DNA of 64,000 nucleotides from Megalonaias nervosa. Its lineage: Eukaryota > Mollusca > Bivalvia > Unionida > Unionidae. The notes under the pieces are model-generated. The model ran no database searches and was not told where the DNA came from. It saw nothing but the letters and a program-made list of their open reading frames with translations. This document shows positions 28,608 through 39,099 of this stretch, in pieces; positions within the stretch are counted from its first letter, which is position 1; the number at the start of each line of letters is the position of its first letter. The stretch spans positions 1 through 64,000 of the forward strand of contig JAECUM010031721.1 of NCBI GenBank assembly GCA_016617855.1, read 5' to 3'. Position numbers and translations under genes: made by a program.

Positions 28608-29273
28608 TTATCCAAATATTGTATCAAGTCCGTTACGATATCTCGACCTCGGATCATGTAAAGTTATTGTTATAAAACCAAACGGAGTAGCTTGCGCTTT
28701 TGAAAAAAAGTATTTGAACTTAATCATATCCATGTCCCCTGAACACCAAGTATAATAAATATTTTGCAGCGTATGATCATCAACTCCGTTGAATACAACC
28801 AAAATATTGCAGTTATCTCTGATCACTTTTGGAATTTGTGTATAACGCTGTGTAACATAAATCACATCTGTATTTTTATGCCTGCCTCTGGAAAATATCC
28901 GGGCAGGATTTGATTGTCTGTCAAGCATGACATCATCGTACGCTACTAAATTATTAATACTTCCATCAAGGTCATCTACAGATGGCGCTTCATCAATATC
29001 AGTGATAAAGTCAATAACGTCACTGTCTTCATTTAACGATTTTGCATTTTCATTAAAATCTTTAAGTACTTCATAGCATCGCTGATCATCTACAGATGGT
29101 GCTACTAAATACAATTTGTCCCACTTCAGCCATCTCATTATCAGATTAAGCAATAATTGTGTTTTGCCTGATCCAGATGGACCTATTATTATCATTCTGA
29201 TAGAATTTGGTAGCGCTGGGTGATGCTTGACTGGCTCTTGTTTTCGTGTCGCCGAAAAGTCAATTATATCCAT
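28608..29273 (-). CDS. FtsK/HerA-type DNA-packaging ATPase
   Basis: Intact 221-aa protein. Walker A GPSGSGKT is at residues 31-38 and Walker B LVAYDDVM at about 109-116, followed by the sensor stretch TDVIYVTQRYTQIP. The length and motif spacing fit the A32-like packaging ATPases of Polintons, virophages and adintoviruses, which translocate the genome into the procapsid. Its ATG (29271-29273) directly abuts a possible start on the other strand inside CATATG, so it shares a tiny divergent promoter with the PLA2 gene. It looks functional. Confidence 0.92.
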   Translation of the reverse strand: MDIIDFSATRKQEPVKHHPALPNSIRMIIIGPSGSGKTQLLLNLIMRWLKWDKLYLVAPSVDDQRCYEVLKDFNENAKSLNEDSDVIDFITDIDEAPSVDDLDGSINNLVAYDDVMLDRQSNPARIFSRGRHKNTDVIYVTQRYTQIPKVIRDNCNILVVFNGVDDHTLQNIYYTWCSGDMDMIKFKYFFSKAQATPFGFITITLHDPRSRYRNGLDTIFG

Positions 29274-29285
29274 ATGATAAATAAT

Positions 29286-29787
29286 ATGAATTTATATTGT
29301 GTTCGATGCAGGGCAGCCACGTCCACCACTGGATTAACAATAATAATAACAAAAAATAAAAAACGCGCACTTACAGGTAAGTGTGAAAAGTGTGGTACAA
29401 AAAAATACAAATTCATTTCAAGCACAGTGACGGGAGGTGATATTGCTGCTTCGTTGGGAAAGTTACCAGGAGCTCCGTGGGCGAAGTATCCCGGGGAAAA
29501 ACACATACCAGGATATAATTATTGTGGTCCTGGAACTCGACTTGATATCCGACTTGATGATCAAGATCAACCTCGGCCTGGTGAATATCCCGTAAATGGA
29601 ATCGATCAAGCATGTTATGTTCACGATATTGCTTATCGAGATAAAGATTTACAACAACGACATCTCGCCGATATAAAATTAATTCATGCCATAAACGCTG
29701 TAAAAAATAAATCACTTCGCGAAAAAATTAGCTGCTTTTCTGGTAAAAGCTGGTATGAAAGGTGAAATAATGTTAGGGGCTGGGTAA
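29286..29787 (+). pseudogene. zinc-ribbon plus parvovirus-type PLA2 protein, one frameshift
   Basis: Residues 1-45 form a zinc ribbon (NLYCVRCRAAT and GKCEKCGTKKYKFI). A phospholipase A2-like domain of the parvovirus VP1 type follows: calcium loop YNYCGPGTRLD and catalytic HD in ACYVHDIAYRD. This enzyme type opens endosomal membranes during entry. The frame breaks in an A6 run near 29723; the other frame carries a coding-like end LVKAGMKGEIMLGAG to TAA 29785-29787. One base in a homopolymer would explain the break, so sequencing error or recent decay are both possible. Start at 29286 or 29274. Confidence 0.75.
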
Positions 29788-29807
29788 TTAATTATATGAT
29801 TATTATA

Positions 29808-30809
29808 ATGGAGTCCATTTATTATTCCCCAAGAGGATATTGGAAGGGCAAAGCAGCGATTAGTAAACATGCTGAAGCTGCAAAAGTCTCACATGCTGTT
29901 GCTGCAGCGTGGTTAGCACGACAGGCAATATGGCAAATCTATCTACGTCCACCTAAAAGAATTCAGTACGCGTATTTTGATGTCAGCGTCCCCAATGAAG
30001 TTCATCAAGCAGATATTTTATTTTTATCGCACGATACTATTACAACACGTGGACGTCATCAATCCGTGAGCGGATTGCGCACATACAAATACGCACTAAC
30101 TGTCGTTGATGTTGCAAGTAGATATAAAGAAGCGGAGCCGCTATCAACAAAAACAACATCTGAAGTTGCATCTGCGTTCGAACGAATTTATCAACGAGGA
30201 CCATTACGATGGTCACAGTTGCTACAAGTTGATCCTGGCAAAGAATTTCTTGGTGCAGTATCGTCGTTGATGAAGCAACATAATGTCAAAATCAGACGAG
30301 GACACATTGCAATTCATCGTGATCAGGCAATAGTTGAACGATTTAATCGAACACTCGCTGAGCTGTTATTTGGATACCAGTATGCGAAGGAAATAATTCA
30401 TACAGATACAAGATCTAGTGAATGGGTTGCAAGATTACCAAATGTGATATCTGCGTTAAATGATGAAATTACTCGTGCAACTTCTATGAAACCTACCGTT
30501 GCAATTACAAAAAAACATATACCCCGTAGCGATGGTTACGGACAACGACGTGACTTTTCAAAACAACCAGTGTTAGGTAATGTTACTGTCAGGTATTTAT
30601 ATGAACCTGGTGAACTTGCAGGGGGTAAAAAAAGAGCAACTGATCCTATCTGGAGTGTGACCACACATAAAATTTCTAGCGTGGTTAGATCCACTGGTAG
30701 ACCTGCCATATACAGACTAGATTCAACTGCTCCTCAACGTGGATTTGTACGTGAACAATTACAAGTAATTCCTGAGGACACACAATTACCACCGCGTTCA
30801 CTTTTGTAA
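29808..30809 (+). CDS. rve-type integrase, intact
   Basis: About 333 aa from MESIYYSPRGYWKGKAAISK. Counting from the upstream in-frame Met at 29796, the DDE triad is Asp73 (HQADILFL), Asp146 (QVDPGKEFLG) and Glu181 (DQAIVERFNRTL). The N-terminus YYSPRGYWKG resembles the usual Polinton integrase start. The C-terminal third has YEPGELAGGKKR and an SH3-like beta region, but no chromodomain as in element 1. The start 29808 is favoured by TTATTATAATGG. All catalytic residues are present. Confidence 0.92.
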   Translation: MESIYYSPRGYWKGKAAISKHAEAAKVSHAVAAAWLARQAIWQIYLRPPKRIQYAYFDVSVPNEVHQADILFLSHDTITTRGRHQSVSGLRTYKYALTVVDVASRYKEAEPLSTKTTSEVASAFERIYQRGPLRWSQLLQVDPGKEFLGAVSSLMKQHNVKIRRGHIAIHRDQAIVERFNRTLAELLFGYQYAKEIIHTDTRSSEWVARLPNVISALNDEITRATSMKPTVAITKKHIPRSDGYGQRRDFSKQPVLGNVTVRYLYEPGELAGGKKRATDPIWSVTTHKISSVVRSTGRPAIYRLDSTAPQRGFVREQLQVIPEDTQLPPRSLL

Positions 30810-30997
30810 ACTAGCACCCCGACGTCGATTACATTCAAGACAGGTCAATGGGACATTATCACGTGTATGACCAAGATCACTATTAATTCTGTCTACGGTG
30901 AACTGTCTTGGATTATTACTCGAATATTTCCATAGCATATTACAATTACAACTTGCACAACGATTATTCTGTTGTTGTTTTAGCGTCATAATAAATT
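30798..30997 (-). CDS. HNH nuclease module
   Basis: Short frame with the pattern CASCNC, then FTVDRINSDLGHTRDN and LTCLECNRRRG, matching HNH/McrA-type nucleases with paired zinc-binding CxxC. It overlaps the end of the helicase frame by a few bases and is shifted relative to it at a T11 run (31022-31034). In the other frame coding-like sequence joins it directly to the helicase. It may therefore be the C-terminal domain of the PolB-helicase protein and not a separate gene. HNH activity could serve recombination or genome nicking. Confidence 0.65.
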
Positions 30998-33900
30998 CAA
31001 CATCAATATCAAAATCACGATTATTTTTTTTTTGTCACATTGCTTATAACCAAATAGTTTTTTTCTTATCAAGCCAATAACACCTTCAGTGTCACTAACA
31101 GTTTGATTATTATTTTCTGTGGAGTCTATGACAACTCTATGCAGTTGAGATATTCTTCTGACTCGAGATACTGCGAGATAAACTAAATTTGACCACTCGA
31201 TTCTATCATCGACAATCCAGATATTTGTAATAGTTAGTCCTTGTGACGAGTGAATCGTTATGGCATATCCCAATTTCTACGGTGAGTTATTCATACTCAA
31301 CGCGCTCTCAACATCAACATCAACCAAAACAATATCATTCAATACAAGATTTTGTTTTTCATTTGTTCCTGGAATTTCAACTTCAATATTTTGTCGTCGA
31401 GTATCTGCTGGGCGATAACATAATGGCACAAGTAACATTGGAAATCTTTCCTTGTGTAACAGAAATAATTTCTCTTGCAATTCATCACGAACTATTTTTC
31501 TACTCGCAACTATTAAATCATTTGGTCTCAACAAATTCCAAAAATCATTTACAGGAGTTTCCGGAATTATTTCACGCATTATCTCACATTGTATTTTATC
31601 TGGCTGTAGTCTGATTAATCTTTTAAATTCTTTCAGAGGTTCATCAATAGCTCTATGATCATCATTTATTTCTTCATAATAATCCACAAATGATTTTAAC
31701 CACTCATGTGGAGACTGACCGACGAAAGGTGGTGGTTGACCATGATCGCCACTCATAATTACAGCAGTATTTTTCGTTAATAACCAGTCAAGAAATATTT
31801 TTAATGTTTCTAACAATACTGTACAAATCTCATCCCAGATGATGATTTTCGGAATATATTCTCACCCATTCGCTCAGGTGTCCACGTATCTCCACACCAT
31901 CTGAAGAAACTATGGTATGTACATGATTTTACTCCTCGTTGTTTTATTTCTCTGGCTAGTCTGTGTGTAGGTGTCAACACAATCATGTCCGACGACAAAG
32001 CCGTCAATGAAGAACTCTGCCGAAATAATTCAATCGCACGTGTTGTTTTACCAGATCCTCCAGGTCCATTGAGATAAATGGTTTTATGTCTAGACACGGG
32101 ATCAAATACACATGGTGATGTTGATACTGGTATTTGATTGTCATTACCGTAATATGTCCCCGCGATATCAACGTCTGCTGATTCAGAATAATCGAGTATA
32201 CTTTCGTGTTTTATTCGCCATGACCCCCATTCGCCGCTACTGAGTAACGGTTTTACCAAATCTAAATATTTTTTATTTATATAAAATGAATCCGTAGCAA
32301 CTCTGACAGCGTAACAAGGAAATCTATTTATCATCGATAATAAATGTATAGAAACGTAAGCGAGCATAGAAGATCTTAAATGAGTAAATTGCGGTGACTC
32401 ACCATCGATATAACTCACTATTGTACCTAGTTAGGTTCCGTCCGACAAATAAGCATTATTTCTGCTTATAAATGTTCCTTTGTTCGTTGTAACAGTAATT
32501 ATAAAATCTAACTCAGCATCGTCCATGATTAATCTTGTACAATGTCGTTTATGATCATACGAACCACCTTGAGTAAATTTACCGATTATTTTCCTACTGA
32601 GATCTTTTGCAACTTTATTTTCATAATCAATTTTATCCCAATCTTCGCCTGACTCTGTCAGGGGTGAATGTTTCTTTTGTTGTGGTAACCAAACTTGTTT
32701 CTGCGAATGACATGATGTAATAGCTTCACTTACTCTCAACGACACTAAGATTCCCGCATCAAGCATGTATCGTAATAGCATTATTGGAACCCAATATTTT
32801 TCTGAGAAATGTCTACCAAACCACGCTTAAACGATCGGATGAAGATTACTACGGAACTTAAATGATTTTATACAAGCGAATCCAGTTAAATCAAAATCAG
32901 GTAATGGTCCATTTATCGCAACTCTGGTCATCTCGTGTGTGGGATGACCAAATTTTTTAAAGTATTCAGAACATTCTCCGTATCCAAGAAAACTTCCAGG
33001 ATAACACGCAACCATATCAACCGATATAACTTTACGATGATCGTATCGGGTATTCCATAATCCGCCATGTCCATATTCGACACAACTTTTCTGAACATCT
33101 TCAAGGAATTCTGATCGTGTTGGTTTCCATGAATTTTTATCTTGAGCAAAGTGAGCCGCAACTGATGGAACTGTAAAACAAATTATTTAGTAATTGTTCA
33201 ACTTCAACATCATCAGAATTATATTTCAATGCAAGATTTTTCATTTCTTCATGGAGAGATTCTCTACGGTAAATATCTCCGTTAGGTTAAACAAACTGAT
33301 CGTAATATGCGGATTCTGAACTCTGAAATAACCAAACAGATACAGGGTCGCTCTTACTGATATCACTGATAGTATCGAATATATAATCGTCATAAAATCT
33401 GACTATTCTATCTCGTGGAAATATTGTTACAGCATCAGTCCATGCATGTGCGTTATGATCAATGCTTGTTATTGGAGTTCCTCTTGATGGATATTTTGAC
33501 TTATATATAATCTCTCCGGTTAGTGTTTTTACTGTTACTGGAAATCTTAATTTCTTTTCTAGCTTAGCAATGTCGCTGATAGATGCTCCGGCATCTTTAA
33601 CTGTTTCTGCCCACGCATTTATTTTTTTACATCTTAGATCAGTTAAACCGTTTCCGCGTACTGCTTTTGAGAAATGTTCCATAACTCGCTCAGCTACACA
33701 GTTTAGTCTCCTTGACAATTTCATTGGTTTGAGATTATCAACGCTAGGTTTATCATTTAGCGGATATATTGCATATATAACCGCCGTGACAGGATACACT
33801 CGTTCATAATACGGTTTATCAATACCGGTCAATATTCCTGGCTTGGATTTATTATTTAATGTAACAGTATTATTTCCAGTATGAAGCCGTATCGGTTCGC

Positions 33901-34249
33901 GTTTGTCACGAATAATCCAAGTATCATTATCTGTCTGCACAATAAATTTTACTAAAATAATATATCTCTGATTGTCGAGATATTTAATAACATTTTTACC
34001 TCGTACGTCACTCATTCTAGTGTCAACAACAACACCGCTGGTGTCGTTCATAATCCTGAATGTCGACCAAGTATGAGCCGCACCATCGTTGCCAAATTCT
34101 TTTTTACCTTCACGGATACGATCGATTATATCGCTATTTATCAAAGCCAGATCTTGCATCGAAAAATTAAATTCAGATTTTGGTAATTTGTCAAGATTAA
34201 ATCTTGCGGTGGAAGGTTCAATTGTGGATAATCTCTCAAATTCCTCCAT
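30986..34249 (-). pseudogene. family B DNA polymerase fused to SF1 helicase, broken
   Basis: One long reading direction covers both enzymes. The N-terminal segment (33287-34249) is open and ends at an in-frame TAA; it contains NGLTDLRCKKINAWAETVKD and IDHNAHAWTDAV. Motif A lies in VACYPGSFLGYGE (32827-33015), a motif B-like KVAKDLSRKIIGKFTQGG in 32431-32781, and motif C in YAVRVATDSFYI (31810-32418). The same ORF continues into helicase Walker A NGPGGSGKTTRAIELF. Helicase motifs V/VI appear in IHSSQGLTI and LAVSRVRR (30986-31273). In-frame stops occur at about 33287, 32827, 32431 and 31277; frames shift near 33100 and 31855. Start MEEFERLS (34249) follows TATAGTATGG. Confidence 0.8.
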
Positions 34250-34301
34250 ACTATATTTAAAGCAAATATACATGTTTAATTAAACTTTAATTATATATAC
34301 A

Positions 34302-34556
34302 ATGATTCAAACAAACAACCGATGCAGATGGCTCATGATTGGATTTTCAACTCTTTGTAATAAACCATGCGTAAATGAATTTTGTGGCCAACATATGCAG
34401 AGCTTCTGTAGAGGGAGTCTAGGACCAAAACCGTGTTTACGATGCGGTGTTGGAGTCAGAGGAGAAACCCAGCTGTGTGTAAAGTGCGGTGGTAAAAGAT
34501 ACAGAGAACTGAAAATATATTATGATAAGAAGTTGTCAGGTGAATCTCCGTTATAA
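34302..34556 (+). CDS. small zinc-finger protein, 84 aa
   Basis: Intact ORF with ten or more Cys/His: NRCRWLMIGFSTLCNKPCVN, FCGQHMQSFC, CLRCGVGV and LCVKCGGK. Two CxxC pairs at the end form a zinc ribbon; the N-terminal part resembles a treble-clef-like Cys/His cluster. It recurs in my recollection of related elements, but no function is known. It is divergent from the polymerase gene, with ATG in TTATATATACAATG. Confidence 0.6.
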   Translation: MIQTNNRCRWLMIGFSTLCNKPCVNEFCGQHMQSFCRGSLGPKPCLRCGVGVRGETQLCVKCGGKRYRELKIYYDKKLSGESPL

Positions 34557-34607
34557 ACCGCTAAAGACTATCTGGTCAGATTTCAAAATAATCATTTAGA
34601 CAAATAA

Positions 34608-34622
34608 TATTATATATAAATG
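34608..34622 (+). promoter_or_regulatory. TATA-ATG start motif
   Basis: TATTATATATAAATG places a TATA-like element directly against the start codon. The same layout precedes most genes of elements 2 and 3. Confidence 0.55.
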
Positions 34623-35119
34623 GAGCAAAATGAATTTGTTAAACATCCCATCATTAAAAATTATGAAGCGTCTCGTGATGGTGTCATCAGAAATTGTCAA
34701 AAGAAAAAACCAGTCGGTACTGTTGATAATGCTGGTTATTTTAGATTTACTGTTGGAAAAAAAGATATCACTCACATAGGTTTGTATTTGAATGTTTTCA
34801 TGGGGTTATCGAAGACGGACTTGTGATTGATCACATTAATTCAGACCCAAAAGATAATTCTTTAGAAAATTTACGAATTGTTACTCCAAGTCAGAATTCT
34901 ACACTTGGAAATGCTGGGAGACGAAAAATGTTTGAATAAAGGTCGGTTATATCCATAAATACAGAGACTGGTGAAGAGAGAATTTTCCCATCAATGACTG
35001 CTGCTGCCAAATATTTTGGTATTCACTCGAGTTCGGTACAACGTGTTGCAGAAAAAATAACCAAATCAACAAATTCAGTTAAATACAATCAAAGAATCAC
35101 GTTCCGATATATACAATGA
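34620..35119 (+). pseudogene. HNH endonuclease with NUMOD motifs, broken
   Basis: Phage/homing-type HNH endonuclease. It begins MEQNEFVKHPIIKNYEASRD, a NUMOD4-like start. After a frameshift near 34798 comes the HNH core GLVIDHINSDPKDNSLENLR, and then, past a TAA near 34937, a NUMOD1-like segment PSMTAAAKYFGIHSSSVQRV. Such genes spread by cutting related genomes. It is a probable passenger of element 2. Confidence 0.75.
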
Positions 35120-36147
35120 AGCGAGATAAATCCGTCATCGCTGATAGAGCAATCAAGCAGTTGTCTCCCTTCTTTTTTGTTATTACCTGTACATATTCAG
35201 TGATAAGAATCAGTCATCACTGATAGAGTAATTGAGCAGTTATTGTACTACAGTCTATTCGTAATGTTTAAATATCTCTCCAGTCCAGATATCTTAACTA
35301 TATGGAAGTATTAATTGCAGAAAATATACCCTCAAACAAACATTAAAACCTCAGCCGTGATATTATATTGTACACATATAGATCGCAGCAGACGACACTA
35401 TACTAAATGAACCCACGCAGTTCTGCAGTAGGCGGAATATACTGGAATTATATCGATCCAACACATTTACTAACACAGATCTGGCCGTAACAGTATTTTA
35501 ACAAGGCAGAAACGGTAGAAACATAGAAAATTGCAGATTTTATTCAGAATCAGAATATTTTTTCGGTGTAGGGATTTGCCGTCCATGACAATATCACGTG
35601 TGAGGCAGTGCGAGTAGTTATATACTTAAATTTAACTATATATTCATAACAAGTCCGATAGCCGTGTGGCTAAGGCGTTTGCGTGCGGATCCACTAGTGT
35701 AAACTCTGCGTGTTCGAGTCTCCAAAAATGCTAAAGGTATATTATCTTGCATTCGGCGACAGATGCTATTTATAATTGGGGGGCACTTGCGGGCAGTTGA
35801 TAATGAGATATGGGTGATTGTAAAAAAAAAACTAATTCCAGGTGTAACTCGCCTGGCACCCCTGAACCTCGAAGGCACCCGGGTTTCACTTAGGGGGTGT
35901 TTTTATTACCCCGCCATCGCGCTTAGCGATCCAATAATTGCAATTGCAATGAGAAAAAATATATAACAGTTACCCCAAAATATATATATCCGACGTCATC
36001 AACCTGCTCGGCAGGTACTTCCTTTTGCTTTTTTATTCTGATTAAAAAAATATTTTTATTCGCATTAATTCAGAAATATATTTATTCAGAATTATTTATT
36101 CAGAAATATATTTTTATTTAAACAAATAATTTATAATATAAAAAGTA
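35120..36147. other. non-coding interval inside element 2
   Basis: No gene on either strand. It holds two copies of a 34-bp block (GTCATCGCTGATAGAGCAAT near 35133, GTCATCACTGATAGAGTAAT near 35213) and a tRNA-like SINE head. It may be host DNA inserted into the element, or the junction of two element fragments. Confidence 0.5.
35652..35910 (+). repeat. tRNA-related SINE-like sequence
   Basis: GTGTGGCTAAGGC (35666-35678) matches a pol III A box and TGTTCGAGTCTCC (35711-35723) a B box, 45 nt apart as in tRNA genes. There is no complete tRNA fold: the acceptor arm does not pair. A non-tRNA body follows. Confidence 0.5.
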
Positions 36148-36609
36148 ATGAATCACGAAAACATCACATCAATTATTACTGCTATTAAGCAATTACAACA
36201 CAGCGGCGTGAAAATATCTGACCAGCTTGATGTTGATAAAATAATGAGTGATTTTGAATCATTACAATTTCAGAAGTCAGAAAATAGGTATACTTTGCCT
36301 TCCAATTATAAATTCATAAAGTTGATCCAACAGGCAATGTTACGATCGCTGGCAGCAATCACGGATACGCAGGTGAAATTATTTGTTCCTCTTTCACGGG
36401 CCATCGAAAAGGTTAGGTCAGAATTATCTCACGAATACGAAACGAAAAGACTCGTACACGTTCGTATAAAACAGCTGAGAGATGTCATGTCGATGACGGA
36501 GTTGATAAACAAAGACGCGGAAGAGTTACTTGCTAAAGATAAAGACGAGTGTGACTCTGACCATGGTGATTATAGTGACAACGAAACTAATAGTGTTGTA
36601 TCAGAATAA
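36148..36609 (+). CDS. hypothetical helical protein, 153 aa
   Basis: Intact ORF from MNHENITSIITAIKQLQHSG. It is predicted helical with a central region RSLAAITDTQVKLFVPLSRA and an acidic tail (DKDECDSDHGDYSDNETN). Not recognised. TTTATAATATAAAAAG lies directly upstream, matching the start-motif style of this element. Confidence 0.55.
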   Translation: MNHENITSIITAIKQLQHSGVKISDQLDVDKIMSDFESLQFQKSENRYTLPSNYKFIKLIQQAMLRSLAAITDTQVKLFVPLSRAIEKVRSELSHEYETKRLVHVRIKQLRDVMSMTELINKDAEELLAKDKDECDSDHGDYSDNETNSVVSE

Positions 36610-36683
36610 TAATCACGGAGTAAAAAAAAATAATTATTTGATATTTTTTTTTTTGCTTGGTGTTTTCCGCCGTGATGTAATTA

Positions 36684-36758
36684 TGACAAAGTCATTACGA
36701 ACGTAAGATCTATGATCGACGTTGATGACGAAGTCATTGCGAACGTAAGATCTACGAT
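36684..36758 (+). repeat. direct repeat, 29-bp units
   Basis: AAGTCATTACGAACGTAAGA and AAGTCATTGCGAACGTAAGA, each followed by TCTAYGATC, lie about 47 bp apart between two converging genes. Confidence 0.75.
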
Positions 36759-38168
36759 CTCACATACAGGTTTATATTCAACGACTCCGACCTAAGATCG
36801 AGCAAATAGCCAGACTGGTCAGTAAGTTTAAAATGTATCCGTGATAAGAGACGACTATGACATTTTAGATAAACAACATTGATTGGTTCTGATACAATCA
36901 AATAACCTGGTGGTACTTGAGGAGTAAATGAGTAGAGAGTGTATCCTTGTTGGGCCTGGTTGGATTTATCAGTGTCGACTTGATAACTGCCGTCGACAAC
37001 GTCACATACTAGATTGACAGCAATCGTTGATGTGATCGCGACGATGTTCGGTGAGACATGACGGCCACCCCCGTACGGATCTTTATTGTGTCGAAGAATA
37101 CCTGCTGGTGAGTTTACTTTTTGATGCGACTCAAGGATCGTGGGAAATGTATCTGCGATGTTAAGTTCGATTTTTGGGATAATATTATATTCAATATCTT
37201 TGGAAGCTCTTAAATGAGCTGCTAGATCAAAACGTTTAGTCAATTTATCAATACCATAATTTTTAATAAATACTTTTTCAGCAAATTTAGCGTTTTCATC
37301 TATCACACGTATCATATATGTATAGTCAGATATTACTGCGTTTAGATGCTTAATTGAATCAATGATATTTTTTTACATCATCACTATAATTTGTTGTTAA
37401 GTCAATAATTAAATTTTTTACGAGTTTATGAATTCTATAAAATTCATTTCTGATTGGTTCAAAGAACGTTTCAGCGGCAGTGTTATAACCAGGTATTATT
37501 TGGCCAGTATCTAGTGAAGCAAGATCTGGTAATAAAATTATTTTTTGTCCATCATCGGCAATAAAATATTCATCAATGTACCATGGAAAAAATATTCTGT
37601 AGTTGGGTGTCTTTGTAAATTGTTGTTCGGTCGTCAAAAATTCTTCTATGCGCAGTTGTGGCGGACCTTCATATGGAGGTGCAATTTCTGGCCATCCTAA
37701 CACTGATCTGATCGAGGACTGATAAATGTCAACGGCGAAATCGGGGGATAATATTTCGATCGCCGACGACAACGTTGGCTCATGAACAGTAATGGCAATC
37801 TTTGATTCTTTTCCTGTGATGGATTTAATTCTGCGTTGGAATTCTTCATTGATCTGTTCTATTTGATAACTGCCCGTTGGAATACTAACTACATGCCAAT
37901 CAGGAGTTCCATCGGGTTTATTTTTATTTGCAAATACTAATGAATTATTTGGTTGTAGTCCACCGAATGATTTTGACCTAATATTTGGCCAACTATAATA
38001 AACTCGTAATTGCGCTAATGCTATCTCGGAAGCTGGAATTGCGGTTGGAAAATTAATACTGAATTCAGGATTAGTTGAACTCGCTGATATCATTGTGGTT
38101 CTTACCGAAGCAGTATTAGTGACGATCTGTTCTAATAATTGTTGCGATCGCTGATCGAACGTTGACAT
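36752..38168 (-). pseudogene. penton-like minor capsid protein, one frameshift
   Basis: Two long frames, 37359-38168 (starts MSTFDQRSQQLLEQIVTNTA) and 36752-37315, are separated by a shift in a T7 run near 37372. The C-terminus TLYSFTPQVPPGYL and KLTDQSGYLLDLRSE aligns with the 254-aa protein of element 3 (TIYSFSPDVPPGSL, QLTDQSGRQLYF), so both belong to one beta-rich capsid family. This version has a long insert in the middle. ATG follows TATAATA. Confidence 0.65.
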
Positions 38169-38178
38169 TATTATACTA

Positions 38179-38691
38179 TTATTGTTTTAAATCACCGACG
38201 ACGACGTTGACGTCGCTGACGTCGCAGTCAGGAAGTTTTTCATTAACGACGTTGTCGTCGAATACTTCATTGTAGATCTTTATTATGGTACTGAATTCTT
38301 CGTCAGATATTATTCCATCATTAATCGACGAAGAAATTATCAATGATAATTTAGAGTATGCGGTCGTTGCAGTATGTAATTTCATCGTGTACTCGTTCAA
38401 TTTTTCATTCGTGCACGTATTTATCTTTTTCGCGATTATGTTAAATAGTTCAGCGATCGACGTTGACGATGAAACAATGATTGTTACAACGATCGGCGCT
38501 GTCATCTTCAGCGTTGATAATACTACGCCAGTTCCAGCAACTAACGTAGAAACCGAATAAACGACGATATCAACGACAACCGCACGTCTACGATATTTCT
38601 TTATTTTTGCTGTATAACTATCGATGATGGTATTTAGTTTATTCTGCCAAGTTGTTACTTGATCGTATCTGTATCTGTTAACGTCTATCAT
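38179..38691 (-). CDS. two-helix membrane protein with EF-type tail motif
   Basis: Intact 170-aa ORF. KIKKYRRRAVVVDIVV leads into two hydrophobic helices (STLVAGTGVVLSTLK; APIVVTIIVSSSTSIAEL), then a helical part ending with NDGIISDEEFSTIIKIY. That last motif recurs in membrane proteins of many invertebrate Polinton-like elements. The acidic end DCDVSDVNVVV is specific here. ATG is embedded in CAGTATAATG. Confidence 0.6.
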   Translation of the reverse strand: MIDVNRYRYDQVTTWQNKLNTIIDSYTAKIKKYRRRAVVVDIVVYSVSTLVAGTGVVLSTLKMTAPIVVTIIVSSSTSIAELFNIIAKKINTCTNEKLNEYTMKLHTATTAYSKLSLIISSSINDGIISDEEFSTIIKIYNEVFDDNVVNEKLPDCDVSDVNVVVGDLKQ

Positions 38692-38765
38692 TATACTGTA
38701 TTAAAGTCGTTGTCTAAGACGTTGTTTAAGACAACGGAGGGTGTTTTAGCTACAAATTCTATACC

Positions 38766-39012
38766 AGTATTCTGACGTCATCGTCTCCATATTGGAATTT
38801 CATCGAGATTCGAACCTGGATTTTATTAGAACTGCTTAGTGATTGGACTTGTATTTTTCAATCTTAGATTAAATTTTGCATTATATTCACAAACCGTAAG
38901 TCCCATTTCCAATTTTTACATTGTTTTCTAGGGAAATAATTTTTGTTGTTAAAATATACAAAGCTTGTTGGCTTCACTCTTTTCTCTTGTTATTTTTGTA
39001 CGAGCCTACACG

Positions 39013-39097
<85 letters not shown>
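38766..39097 (+). repeat. dispersed repeat, copy 2, ending in (AT)n(GA)n
   Basis: It matches 22495-22823 block by block (CTGACGTCATCGTC, GATTCGAACCTGGATT, CACAAACCGTAAGTCCC, CAAAGCTTGTTG). It begins only about 75 bp beyond the last element 2 gene. Confidence 0.7.

Positions 39098-39099
<2 letters not shown>

Larger units (their letters stand above)
28608..38691. mobile_element. element 2: Polinton-like element with PolB-helicase fusion
   Basis: A gene block of viral type: packaging ATPase, zinc-ribbon/PLA2, rve integrase, PolB-SF1 helicase, HNH, zinc protein, HNH endonuclease, penton-like and membrane proteins. I found no terminal inverted repeats or target duplication, so the limits given are those of the outer genes. 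Start codons are embedded in TATA-ATG motifs. No hexon-like protein or adenain was found; either the element is partial or it depends on a relative such as element 3. Base composition is more AT-rich than in element 1. Confidence 0.8.

Noticed and set aside
35652..35730. Functional tRNA gene
   Set aside because: A and B boxes are present, but the acceptor stem does not pair and no clear anticodon arm forms.
38285..38560. 91-codon plus-strand ORF
   Set aside because: Antisense to the intact membrane protein gene.
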